From a bacterium (GTDB lineage Bacteria > Chloroflexota > Chloroflexia > Chloroflexales > Kallotenuaceae): DNA of 64,000 bases. Positions within the stretch are counted from its first letter, which is position 1, and every line of letters begins with the position of its first letter. The notes under the pieces were generated by a model. The model saw only the letters and a list, made by a program, of their open reading frames with translations. It was not told where the DNA came from and did not search any database. The stretch spans positions 1 through 64,000 of the forward strand of contig JADDQF010000130.1 in assembly GCA_016781505.1 (NCBI GenBank), written 5' to 3'. Below, piece by piece: positions 8,126 through 16,788 of this stretch. The position numbers were made by a program, and so were the translations under genes.

Positions 8126-9673
8126 TTAGAAAGATGCCGGCACGACCTGGTGCGGCAAACGCGCCACTCGTCCGCCACGCGCCACAAACCGATCATAGCG
8201 CCGCAGATAGGCTCGCCCAACGGGGGCATTGCCAGTTTGCAGGTAACACGCGCCGACGTAGTACAGGGCCTGGGCATGATGAGGTTGAGTCTTGATAACG
8301 TGCTCAAACAAAGGGATAGCCCGTGCCGGCTCCGACAGCTCTTTGTAACACGTACCAAGCAAAAAGGCCGCTTCCGTATCTTCCGGCTTGTGCGCAAGCA
8401 CCGCCTCGAGCTCAACCACCGCTAAATCATGGCGGCCGCGGCGAATATAGATACAGGCTAGGTCGTAGCGCAACGACGCCGAACCAGGTGTCAGCTCAAT
8501 CGAGCGGCGCCAGGCTGTGATCGCCCATGGCTCCTTGCCGATGACCAGATACATGAAGCCCAGCAAGTAAAACGCAACCGAATCATCGGCCAGCAGCTGG
8601 CTGGCGCGTTCGAGCGCCCGCGCGGCGGCCTGAGGCTTGCCCAGATCGTAAAGCAGTTTGCCCATCTGGACGTAGAGCTGGCCCTCGTTGGGACGCTGCC
8701 GCGCACAGTCATACAAAATGTTATACGCCTGCGTCAGCCGTTTACCCAAGCGCAGCACCGTGGCAATGCGCAGCCGGGCCACCACATAGAACGGATCCTG
8801 CGGCGGAATAAACAAATATTCCCGCACTGCTTCTTGCCACCGCCGCCGCCGCGCCAACAAATTGCCCAGCAAAAACCGGGCGCGATGCTCCTCGCTCTGC
8901 CACTCAAGCAGCGCCCGATAAATCCGCTCAGCCTCTTCTTCCGCGCCTTGATTTTTGAGGTCGTCAGATAGGCGGTAATACCATTGAGCTGTATCGGCTT
9001 CGGTCTTGTCGACCAGCTCCTGCGGCTCCGTCTCGGGCGAGATAAACGTAGGCTCAACCCGCAGCGCATCCGCAAAACACTTTTGGGCTAGCTCGTGCGC
9101 GCCATGGCGCTGATGCATCAGCCCCATGTAGTACAACGGCTCGCCCGCCTGGGGCCGCACCTCACGCGCCGAAGCATAGTGAATATATGCGCGCACCGAG
9201 TCGTTCAGCTGCTGGTAGCAGCGCCCCAGCGCAAAGTGGGCGTCGTACAAGCCATCGTTGTGATCGAGCGCCTCCTTGAATGCTGCAATCGCGCGCTCGG
9301 CTTGGCCCGCTGCCGCAAAGGCCACCCCCAAGTTGTAGTGAGCTTCGGTCAAGGATGGATCGGAGCGCACCGCTTCCAGGTATTCACGCAGCGCCGCGTC
9401 CCAGTCCTCGGCGAACGCCCAGGCATTGCCGATATATAGATAAATGATCGCCCGTTCACGGTCCGAAATAATGGCCCGCTGACCGCCCTCGACATACGCG
9501 GCGATCAAGGCCGCCTTGAAGCGCTCAACAGCCTCCGGGTACTGCGCATGGAGGTACGCTCGAATACCTTGATTAAAGGCAGTTCCGAGCTCCGAGCCGT
9601 CCATAAACCGCTCACTCCCCACAAACGTGTCGAGGTCCAGCGGCATAAATACCAGTGTTTCAGGGGGGTTCAT
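8126..9673 (-). CDS. Tetratricopeptide-repeat protein
   Basis: From the ATG at 9673, preceded by AGGAG with ideal spacing, the protein has 515 residues. After about 60 residues it is built almost entirely of TPR units (for example EAHYNLGVAFAAAGQAERAI, DAHFALGRCYQQLNDSVRAY, EAAFLLGTCYKELSEPARAI), probably 10-12 repeats. TPR arrays are protein-binding scaffolds. It sits between the PP2C phosphatase and the RsbW-like kinase, so it may bring chemosensory and partner-switch components together (inference). An upstream reading to 9766 would overlap the phosphatase stop and has no ribosome-binding site. Confidence 0.9.
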   Translation of the reverse strand: MNPPETLVFMPLDLDTFVGSERFMDGSELGTAFNQGIRAYLHAQYPEAVERFKAALIAAYVEGGQRAIISDRERAIIYLYIGNAWAFAEDWDAALREYLEAVRSDPSLTEAHYNLGVAFAAAGQAERAIAAFKEALDHNDGLYDAHFALGRCYQQLNDSVRAYIHYASAREVRPQAGEPLYYMGLMHQRHGAHELAQKCFADALRVEPTFISPETEPQELVDKTEADTAQWYYRLSDDLKNQGAEEEAERIYRALLEWQSEEHRARFLLGNLLARRRRWQEAVREYLFIPPQDPFYVVARLRIATVLRLGKRLTQAYNILYDCARQRPNEGQLYVQMGKLLYDLGKPQAAARALERASQLLADDSVAFYLLGFMYLVIGKEPWAITAWRRSIELTPGSASLRYDLACIYIRRGRHDLAVVELEAVLAHKPEDTEAAFLLGTCYKELSEPARAIPLFEHVIKTQPHHAQALYYVGACYLQTGNAPVGRAYLRRYDRFVARGGRVARLPHQVVPASF

Positions 9674-9765
9674 AGATCGCTCCTGCACCGTCCGACTGGA
9701 AGAAAAATTAGTGACTGCGTTGCTCATGTTTGCTTTGGGCGTCCCCCGCTGCTTCGCGCGCCGCA

Positions 9766-10839
9766 CTAACCATGTGCGCCAACCTCAACCCGCGACGCCG
9801 TGCGGTATTCCTCGATCGTGAGGCGCAGCTGCGACAATAATTCCCGGCTCAATCCACGGCCATGGCGTGCCTGGACCGTCTTGCCGACCTGTTGCAGGGT
9901 CGCTTGCCACGCTGCGGGTTCAGCAGGCACGTTGCCGAGCTCGCACCACAGGGCTGCGGCCGCCATTTCGCCCATCACGTCAACACACACATTCCGCAGC
10001 TCAGCGTCGAGTTCCGGTAGCCGACGCCGGATCACCACCATCGTCATGTCGTCAACCAATGTGTTTTCACTCCAAGCCTTGACGGTGTTCAGGATCGTAG
10101 ACATCATGGTCCGCGGACGCTGCTGGTGATGCCGTAACAGCAGCGATTGCAAGCGGGCGTAGCCGTACATGCGCTCGCGGCGGTCATTGGCCTCGGTGAT
10201 CCCGTCGGTGTACAACAGCACTGTCTCGCCTGGATCCAGCTGCGCGGTCATCGTCTCGTACTCCTCGTCGGGATCAATGCCGAGCGGCAGGCCGGAAAGT
10301 TCAAGCTCACGCACGTCACGACCAATCACGACCGGAAAGTTATGGCCCGCATTCGCAAAGCGCAACACGCCGGTCTCGATTTCTGCGTGCACATACATCA
10401 TGGTGACCATGCCGTGCGGCATTTCACTGATTAATGCCCGATTCAGAGCGGCGAGTGTGGCGCCGGGGTCAAGTTTTTCACGCGCAACTTGGCGAAACAA
10501 GGTGCGCGCAACCGCCATCCGCAGGGCAGCCGCCAAGCCATGGCCGGAAACATCCCCGATCATCAGCCCATGCCAGCCATTGTCCAAGGCCGGAAAATCA
10601 TACACATCGCCACCGATCTCGGTTGCGGGCAGCGAGGCCGCGGCCAGTTCCCAGCGCGGCAGCCGTGGCACGGTTTGGAGCAGCAAGCCTTGCTGGAGCT
10701 CCCGTGCCATGCGCAGGTCTTGGGCCAGCTCGGGATGATCGCCTGGTGACGGACGCTGGGCAGCTCGGGCGGCTAGCGCCGAACGGGGCGGCTGACGCCG
10801 GTGAGCAGAGCGATGACTGATAAGACTCGTCCACGACAT
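9766..10839 (-). CDS. SpoIIE/RsbU-type PP2C serine phosphatase
   Basis: The protein has 357 residues. The PP2C-type catalytic domain (about 40-270) shows all metal-site motifs: IGGDVYDF, MIGDVSGHGLAAALRM, LLYTDGITEA and LVDDMTMVVI. There is no N-terminal PAS or RsbT-binding domain, only about 40 basic residues, while a C-terminal extension of about 85 residues follows the catalytic core. Its expected job is to dephosphorylate the STAS antagonist encoded at 7310-7651. It is 15 bases downstream of the CheR gene, so phosphatase output may be coupled to the chemosensory array. Confidence 0.92.
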   Translation of the reverse strand: MSWTSLISHRSAHRRQPPRSALAARAAQRPSPGDHPELAQDLRMARELQQGLLLQTVPRLPRWELAAASLPATEIGGDVYDFPALDNGWHGLMIGDVSGHGLAAALRMAVARTLFRQVAREKLDPGATLAALNRALISEMPHGMVTMMYVHAEIETGVLRFANAGHNFPVVIGRDVRELELSGLPLGIDPDEEYETMTAQLDPGETVLLYTDGITEANDRRERMYGYARLQSLLLRHHQQRPRTMMSTILNTVKAWSENTLVDDMTMVVIRRRLPELDAELRNVCVDVMGEMAAAALWCELGNVPAEPAAWQATLQQVGKTVQARHGRGLSRELLSQLRLTIEEYRTASRVEVGAHG

Positions 10840-10854
10840 GAAGACATCCCCAAA

Positions 10855-12291
10855 CTAGCGCTGTTGAAGTCGATCAACGTCAAGATGCTGCAATAACCGC
10901 TGGCAGGTTTCACGGAGCCAGGCAACGCTCACGCCGTCCAACACATCCGAAGGAGCCAACCCACCAAGCTTCCGCAGCGCGCTGCGATACTCGCGCTCAG
11001 CCAGGTCGAGCCGCCCCTGCCCGCGATACGCGTTCGCCAGATGGAACGAGGGCAATGGCGCGCGCGGATCGAGATACCGGACTCGTTCGAGGTGCACCAC
11101 AGCCCGGTCCCAACGTTGTTGGTTAGCGGCGAGCATACCTAGCAGCAAGTGGGCATCGTGGGTCAGCAGATCAAGCTCCAGGGCCCGGCGCGCCTCGACT
11201 GCCGCCAGCTCCCATTCCCCCCGGTTGGCATGAATGCGCGCGATCGCAGCCAATGCTTGCGGATACTGCTTGTCGGTAGGCCGAATCTGCTGCAACAACT
11301 GGAGCGCTGGCTCGAACGCGCCCGCTTCGAGCTGAGCCATGCCCAGCTCAAAGACCGAAGGCTGCGGAACATCTGGCCGTGGTGTGCGCCGAACCAATGG
11401 TGGAGCATGCTCGTCGCGATTGGCGGCCGGTCGTTCGCGTGGCACCAACCGAGGGGCGGGAACAACCCGTGGGACGGGCTTGCGATACACAAAGGCGCCT
11501 GCCACCTCCAGCGTTTCAAAACGGTCGAAAATGCGCCACAACGTTTCCGAAAAGCCCAGAAACAGATAGCCACCCGGCACCAACGCATCGAAGAAGCGCG
11601 CCATCAACGCGCGACACGTTTCAACGGCAAAGTAGATCGTGACATTCTGGCAGGAGATAATATCCAGGCTGGGGGCCCAGGCTGGCAGTGGAGCTTGCAA
11701 ATTATGCTGCTCAAAACGCACCAGCGCTCGCACGTCGGGACGGACCTCAAACATATCGCCACGGCCCACAAAATGGCGTTTGAGCTCGGCTGGCGCAACG
11801 TTGGTCACCGCGCGGCCACGATACGTTCCGGCTTGTGCCTTTGCAAGCGCCTGCGTGCTGATATCTGTGGCGTAGATTTCTACCGGTCGGGGCGATGGTT
11901 GGCCCAACGTTTCAAGCATCGAGATGGCGAGCGAATACGGCTCCTCGCCGGTAGCACAGCCGGCGCTCCAACAACGCAGTGGCTGGGAGATCGGCCGATC
12001 TCGGTGCAAGCGCGGCAACAGGTCCTCGCGCAAGGCGCGATGCTGCGCGGGTGTACGGAAAAACTGCGTTTCGTGATTAACAACCAGCTCCGTGATGCGC
12101 TGCAGCTCGGCTGTGTCCAACTGTGCCAAATAGCTCCGCGGCTCTTCGATGGCTAACGCTTGCATCCGTACCGCCAAGGCGCTTTCAAGGGAGCGATGGC
12201 GGCTGCCATCCAGCATAAAGCCGCTGTACTCGGCGATACGGTTGGCTAGCGCATGAAATTGACCGGTCGAAAGCGTTGGACGCATCGGCAT
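10855..12291 (-). CDS. cheR: CheR chemoreceptor methyltransferase with C-terminal TPR domain
   Basis: From the ATG at 12291 the protein has 478 residues. An N-terminal CheR all-alpha domain is followed by the SAM-binding methyltransferase domain with the signature CWSAGCATGEEPYSLAISML, and IISCQNVTIYFAVET further on. About 200 C-terminal residues form TPR units (DAHLLLGMLAANQQRWDRAV, SFHLANAYRGQGRLDLAERE). CheR methylates glutamates of chemoreceptors, and TPR-fused CheRs occur in alternative (non-flagellar) chemosensory systems. Start and cheB stop overlap as TGATG, so translation is coupled; an earlier codon at 12309 is unlikely. Confidence 0.95.
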   Translation of the reverse strand: MPMRPTLSTGQFHALANRIAEYSGFMLDGSRHRSLESALAVRMQALAIEEPRSYLAQLDTAELQRITELVVNHETQFFRTPAQHRALREDLLPRLHRDRPISQPLRCWSAGCATGEEPYSLAISMLETLGQPSPRPVEIYATDISTQALAKAQAGTYRGRAVTNVAPAELKRHFVGRGDMFEVRPDVRALVRFEQHNLQAPLPAWAPSLDIISCQNVTIYFAVETCRALMARFFDALVPGGYLFLGFSETLWRIFDRFETLEVAGAFVYRKPVPRVVPAPRLVPRERPAANRDEHAPPLVRRTPRPDVPQPSVFELGMAQLEAGAFEPALQLLQQIRPTDKQYPQALAAIARIHANRGEWELAAVEARRALELDLLTHDAHLLLGMLAANQQRWDRAVVHLERVRYLDPRAPLPSFHLANAYRGQGRLDLAEREYRSALRKLGGLAPSDVLDGVSVAWLRETCQRLLQHLDVDRLQQR

Positions 12292-13523
12292 CACCCCTTC
12301 ACCAAACAATCGCGCAGCACCATCTGCAGCCGGCCGGGGATCGCTTCGGGCGCAAGCACTTCAGCAACAACTCGGGCTTCGATCGCTGCGCGCGGCATTC
12401 CAAAGACCACACAGCTTTCGCCGCTCTGGGCAATGGTCAGCCCTGCCGCCCGATGGATCGCCGCCATACCCAGAGCACCGTCACGCCCCATCCCGGTCAG
12501 CAACACGCCGATAGCGCGGGAGCCGTAGGCTTCGGCTGCGCGCTGCATCGTGACATCGACCGACGGACGTTGCAGCAAGGCAGGTTGCGCCGACAGGCTC
12601 AGCACGCCGTCTGCGTCGACCAGCAGATGGAGGTTATCGGGCGCGACATATACATTGCCAGGCAATGCCAGTGTGCCGGGTTGGCCTAGGTGTACGGGCA
12701 TTTGGCACGAGCTTTGGAGCCAATCAACCATGCCGGCGGTAAAGCCATCGGCGATATGCTGAACCAGCAGCACCGCTGCCGGCAGCGCACGCGGTAGGTT
12801 ACGCAAAATCTGTAACACCACCCGCGGCCCGCCGGTCGACGCGCCGATCACGATCAGGCGGTTGGCTGCACCGGAAGCGGTACATTGTGCCGGTGATAAT
12901 GCTGCCTGCGGCGGCGTTGCTAACAGCTTAGAGCCGCGGGTACGCCGCAGGAGCTCGGAGCTACCCAAGGGCTTGGAGCCGGTGCGCGTGCGGCGCAGCG
13001 TGTCGGTGCCGCCAAGCGGACGTGAACCACGCACCCGCCGTGCAGACTCGGTCAGGCCAGGATCTGGCTGTTCGGCCGGGATGGACACTTCACGCCGCCG
13101 GCCGCGGAGGTGAGTCACCACGCGTACCCGCGACAACATCTTGACCCGTCGAATCAGTTCAGCCCGGGCTTGCTGCAACCCGCCAGGCTCGTCGCTCGAC
13201 GGTTTTTCCATCACATCGAGCGCGCCGAGGCCAAGCATCTTGAAGGTAATATCAATATCAAAGCGTGACAGCGAGGCAGTCAGAACCAGAATCGGCGTCG
13301 GGTAATAGGCCATGATATGCTCGGTTGTTTCCAGGCCATCCATGACCGGCATCCGCACATCCATGGTGATCACATCTGGACGCAGCGCGGCAACCTGCTC
13401 AATCGCCGCTCGGCCGTCGCGGGCCGTGCCAACAACCTCAATCTCTGGGTCGGAGGCGAGCAACATGCTCAGGGCACGCCGCATAAGCATGGAATCATCA
13501 ACTATCAGCACACGGATTGGCAT
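12291..13523 (-). CDS. cheB: CheB chemoreceptor methylesterase with receiver domain
   Basis: The protein has 410 residues: an N-terminal receiver (D9, D10, acceptor D55), a linker of about 85 residues, and the CheB esterase/deamidase domain with the catalytic triad S229 (GASTGG), H256 (VQHI) and D348 (TGMGRDG). It removes receptor methyl groups when phosphorylated by CheA. The linker (162-201) is unusual: three imperfect copies of an Arg-rich unit, RRVRGSRPLGG, RRTRTGSKPLG and RRTRGSKLL. It is coupled to cheR through TGATG and lies 55 bases downstream of the CheY-like gene. Confidence 0.96.
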   Translation of the reverse strand: MPIRVLIVDDSMLMRRALSMLLASDPEIEVVGTARDGRAAIEQVAALRPDVITMDVRMPVMDGLETTEHIMAYYPTPILVLTASLSRFDIDITFKMLGLGALDVMEKPSSDEPGGLQQARAELIRRVKMLSRVRVVTHLRGRRREVSIPAEQPDPGLTESARRVRGSRPLGGTDTLRRTRTGSKPLGSSELLRRTRGSKLLATPPQAALSPAQCTASGAANRLIVIGASTGGPRVVLQILRNLPRALPAAVLLVQHIADGFTAGMVDWLQSSCQMPVHLGQPGTLALPGNVYVAPDNLHLLVDADGVLSLSAQPALLQRPSVDVTMQRAAEAYGSRAIGVLLTGMGRDGALGMAAIHRAAGLTIAQSGESCVVFGMPRAAIEARVVAEVLAPEAIPGRLQMVLRDCLVKG

Positions 13524-13578
13524 AGAATGATCGTTTCTGAGAGCGTCGCTGTAGGTTGGACGGCAGCCGGCGCGGCTA

Positions 13579-13938
13579 TTACACGCCTAGGAGCACCTTG
13601 ACCCGATTTGGCAGATCCAACAGATCCAGATCTTTGTTAAGGTAGTCATCAACGCCGGCCTCGAAGCCGGCCCGCCGGTCGTCCATTGAGGTGAGCATAA
13701 TGATCGGCAGATCTTCCAGGGCCGGTTGTTCCCGGAGCCGACGACATACTTCGTAGCCGTCAATGCCGGGCATTTGCACATCCAGCACAATCAGGTCAGG
13801 CATAACATCCCCGACCCGACTCAGGCCATCCTCGCCGTTGTAGGCCACCTGAACCTCATAGCCGTACATTTCGAGACGCATCTTGACGATATCGGTCACC
13901 AGTTTGCTATCATCGACGATCAGAATAGTCGCGCTCAT
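13579..13938 (-). CDS. CheY-like single-domain response regulator
   Basis: The 119-residue protein is a lone receiver: ILIVDDSKLV at the N-terminus (acidic pocket), acceptor Asp in LIVLDVQMPGIDGYEV, the switch residue in IIMLTS, and Lys in YLNKDL. The usual KP dipeptide is KD. It has no output domain, so it must act by protein contact. Its context between cheA and cheB makes it the natural receiver for the array. GGAGG lies 5 bases before the ATG. A 434-base gap separates it from cheA, so it may be the first gene of a second transcript. Confidence 0.93.
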   Translation of the reverse strand: MSATILIVDDSKLVTDIVKMRLEMYGYEVQVAYNGEDGLSRVGDVMPDLIVLDVQMPGIDGYEVCRRLREQPALEDLPIIMLTSMDDRRAGFEAGVDDYLNKDLDLLDLPNRVKVLLGV

Positions 13939-14372
13939 TTAATCCTCCAGCACGCGGTCATCGGCGCGTGCAATAGACTGGCCTCGGCACACCCAGCTTG
14001 AGTCGATGAGATCAATGAGCCCAAACAGGGCTGCTGGTCGCTGGAAAACTCTGTGTGCTCGGAGCAGGATACGAGATAGCATGCGGGACGGGTATAGTAC
14101 TGCAGCCCCCTCCGCCGCCGCCGTATTGCCGGGCATGAAAAGGACGGGGATAACCAGCTCAGCAACGAGGCAGTTCATTGCCATCCAAATCGCACAGAAC
14201 CGCCTGCAGGTGCAAGCGGTTCTGTTTGGAGCGGCGCGTGGCAGAGCGCTCAACCATGCGTTCAAGTCCTGGTGCCTAATCAACAGTCATTATCGGTTTT
14301 ACACCGGTTATTTGCGTCATCAGGCAGGGAAATTGTCGGGGGACACCCCGAAGCCCCCGACCGGTCGGCGCA
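13939..14372. other. 434-base non-coding gap within the chemosensory block
   Basis: No convincing gene is seen here: the open frames on both strands (for example minus 13939-14283) have compositions and sequences unlike proteins. It contains an inverted repeat, ACAGAACCGC (14194-14203) / GCGGTTCTGT (14216-14225), with CCAA/TTGG extending the stem. This lies about 150 bases downstream of the cheA stop and has no T-tract, so it is at best a weak terminator. A TACTAT at 14099-14094 (minus) is a possible -10 for the cheY-cheB-cheR group. Confidence 0.5.
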
Positions 14373-16718
14373 CTAAGCCGGGGTATCCAGCAGGTCGCGC
14401 ACGGCCGCCAGGAGGTTGGATTGGTCGAACTGCGATTTAACAATGTAGGCCTGTGCGCCCGCGGTAACACCTTGATGTTTGTGCTCGTCCGAATGGAGGC
14501 TGGTCACAATAATAACTGGAACGTGTGCTGAACTTGGGTCGGCACGAATGCCAGCAGTCAAGCCAAAGCCATCCAGCCGCGGCATTTCCACATCGCTGAC
14601 GACGAGGTCGAAGTGGCCATCCGCGCGTAATTTGTCAAGGGCATCCTGCCCGTCGACGGCGGTGGCGACTTCATAGCCGGCCGACTGCAGGATCGAACGC
14701 AGCAGCTCCCGGGTGGTAAATGAATCGTCGGCGATGAGCAGCCGATACAGCCGCCTGGTGCGGACCCGTTCCGGGCTAGCCAGGCGCGCCCGCCGCGTTC
14801 GATTGGCCAATCCCTGCGTGCTGACCACCACCGCGAGCGAGCCATCGGGCAGTGGAGCTACACCAGCCGCGACTGGATGCGTCCCGAAAAGCGGACCAAG
14901 CGGCTTGATAACAACCTCACGTTCATCCACAAGCCGATCCACCAACACGGCGATTGGGCGGGCAGCAGCGAGCAGCAGCGCGTGCCCCTGAGCACTGTTG
15001 CCCAGTGGCTCCACGGGCAGATCGAGTAAATCGGCAAGGGCCACAATCGGCACGGTCTTGCCGTCGTATTGCAGCAAGGGTTGGCCTTCGACACGGTGCA
15101 CGCTTTCGCGCTCCATGCGCAGCACCCCGCGGCAGTTACGCGAGGGGATCGCCCACAGCTGTTTACCCGCCTCAACCAAAATCACCTGTGAGGTCATGAG
15201 CGAGACTGGCAACACAAGTGTGATGGTGGTGCCAACGTCTACCTGGCTATCGACCACAACCTGACCGCCGAGCTCGACCATCCGTGACCGGACCACGTCC
15301 ATGCCCACGCCTCGCCCCGAAACGTCGGTGATGATCGGGCTCATCGAAAAGCCGGGCATAAAGATCAGCTCAAGCGCCTCGGCATCGGTAAGGGCATTGG
15401 CCGTCGCTTCGTCGATCAAACCTTTTCTGACGGCGACCGCCCGCAGCTTGTGGGGATCCATGCCTCGGCCGTCGTCGGTCACGGCAATCCGGATCTGACC
15501 ATGGTCGGCTGTGGCAGCAATGATCAAGCGACCACCTGGAGTTTTGCCGGCCGCGACGCGTTCGGCGGCCGACTCCAAACCATGATCGACGGCATTGCGC
15601 ACCATATGCAACAACGGATCACCGAGGGCATCCAGCACCTTGCGATCAGCCTCGGTTTCTTCGCCTTGGAGCTCTAGCTCGACCTGTTTATCCAGGCTAC
15701 GGGCTAGCTCACGGATCGCGCGGGGCAATGTTGCAAAAATGGTTGCGGCCGGCACCAGGCGCGCCGCAAAAACCTCCGCCTCCAACTCTTCCACCAGCGA
15801 TGCATGGGCTGCCGACCGACGTAGATAGCCTTCTTGCTGCGACCGCAGCAGATGATTCAGTTCGCCAGCCTGCATACGCAATTCATCGATGTGCTGCAGC
15901 AGGCTTTGCCGCTGGACGGCAGGGACCCGAACACGATCCAGTTCACTGGAAACCGCTTGCAACACTGCCTGCTGCTGCGACACAAGCAGCGTCAAATGCT
16001 GCAAGCTTTGGATGTGCAGACTGTCTGCTTGTTGGCCAACGGTTAGCTCACCGGCCACAGCCAGCAAGCGATCCAGCCGATCAACCCGCACACGCACAGT
16101 GGCCCGTGTTTTACCGGATACCGAAGCCCCCCCGGACTGCCGCTGGTTGGAACCCCTTGCCTGGGGCATGGCGGAAGGAGCCGGACTGGCAGGGGGTGCT
16201 GCCGGCGGCACGGTTGGCCCTTCAACAGGGACCTGCTCCGCTGCACCAGGTGCGACGGATGGAGCGGGCGCTGACCGTTGGTCTTCCCGTGGCGGCAGAG
16301 GTGCGTTGGTCGGCGGGGAAGGGATGGGCGCGGCAGCTTCGCTCAGGGCGGCCTGTTCCAGGCTAGCGATTAACCCGCTGGTATCCAGCGTCGATGACCG
16401 ATTCTCGCTCGCGGCGGTCGCCAGCGCCAGCACGGTATCATTCGCCTGCAGCAGCAGGTCATTGAGGGCAGGCGAGAGCTTGACCGACCCCGCGCGCATC
16501 GCCCCCAGCAGGCTTTCCATGGCGTGCGCCACGCTCGCTACGGCATTAAAGCCGAGCAGTCGGGCCGATCCTTTGACCGTATGCGCGGCCCTGAACACAC
16601 CGTCAAGGGTAGCACGATCAGCGGGGTTGCGTTCGAGCAGCAGCAGCCCGTCGGCGACCATGCGCACATTGTCGGCGGTTTCTTCACGAAATTGAGCGTA
16701 GAAAGCGCTAAGATCCAT
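14373..16718 (-). CDS. cheA: Hybrid chemotaxis histidine kinase CheA with C-terminal receiver domain
   Basis: From the ATG at 16718 the protein has 781 residues. The order is Hpt (phosphorylatable H46 in AAHTVKGSARLLG), a long Pro/Ala-rich linker with no recognisable CheY-binding P2 domain (about 125-205), a dimerisation helix, the HATPase (N box HMVRNAVDHGLE, G1 VTDDGRGMDP, G2 SGRGVGMDVV), a CheW-like domain (about 505-635) and a receiver (about 660-780). Receiver-bearing CheA proteins resemble FrzE and ChpA-type kinases and mark alternative chemosensory pathways. It is preceded by the chemoreceptor and CheW genes. A GTG at 16751 would add 11 residues. Confidence 0.95.
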   Translation of the reverse strand: MDLSAFYAQFREETADNVRMVADGLLLLERNPADRATLDGVFRAAHTVKGSARLLGFNAVASVAHAMESLLGAMRAGSVKLSPALNDLLLQANDTVLALATAASENRSSTLDTSGLIASLEQAALSEAAAPIPSPPTNAPLPPREDQRSAPAPSVAPGAAEQVPVEGPTVPPAAPPASPAPSAMPQARGSNQRQSGGASVSGKTRATVRVRVDRLDRLLAVAGELTVGQQADSLHIQSLQHLTLLVSQQQAVLQAVSSELDRVRVPAVQRQSLLQHIDELRMQAGELNHLLRSQQEGYLRRSAAHASLVEELEAEVFAARLVPAATIFATLPRAIRELARSLDKQVELELQGEETEADRKVLDALGDPLLHMVRNAVDHGLESAAERVAAGKTPGGRLIIAATADHGQIRIAVTDDGRGMDPHKLRAVAVRKGLIDEATANALTDAEALELIFMPGFSMSPIITDVSGRGVGMDVVRSRMVELGGQVVVDSQVDVGTTITLVLPVSLMTSQVILVEAGKQLWAIPSRNCRGVLRMERESVHRVEGQPLLQYDGKTVPIVALADLLDLPVEPLGNSAQGHALLLAAARPIAVLVDRLVDEREVVIKPLGPLFGTHPVAAGVAPLPDGSLAVVVSTQGLANRTRRARLASPERVRTRRLYRLLIADDSFTTRELLRSILQSAGYEVATAVDGQDALDKLRADGHFDLVVSDVEMPRLDGFGLTAGIRADPSSAHVPVIIVTSLHSDEHKHQGVTAGAQAYIVKSQFDQSNLLAAVRDLLDTPA

Positions 16719-16788
16719 GGCAGTGACAACCCGGCTCCGAGCACGAAACACCCACCGGGATTGTTGGTGCTCCGTGCTCAGCTCCCGA

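Noticed and set aside
11149..12156. 335-codon plus-strand open frame
   Set aside because: Antisense to cheR-TPR with its SAM-binding motif intact; no family resemblance of its own.
14194..14225. Hairpin after cheA as rho-independent terminator
   Set aside because: The loop is 12 bases, no T-tract follows on the minus strand, and the site is about 150 bases past the stop; kept only as a note.
13939..14283. 114-codon minus-strand frame in the cheA-cheY gap
   Set aside because: Its translation looks random, has no ribosome-binding site and would lie inside a region with hairpins and promoter-like elements.
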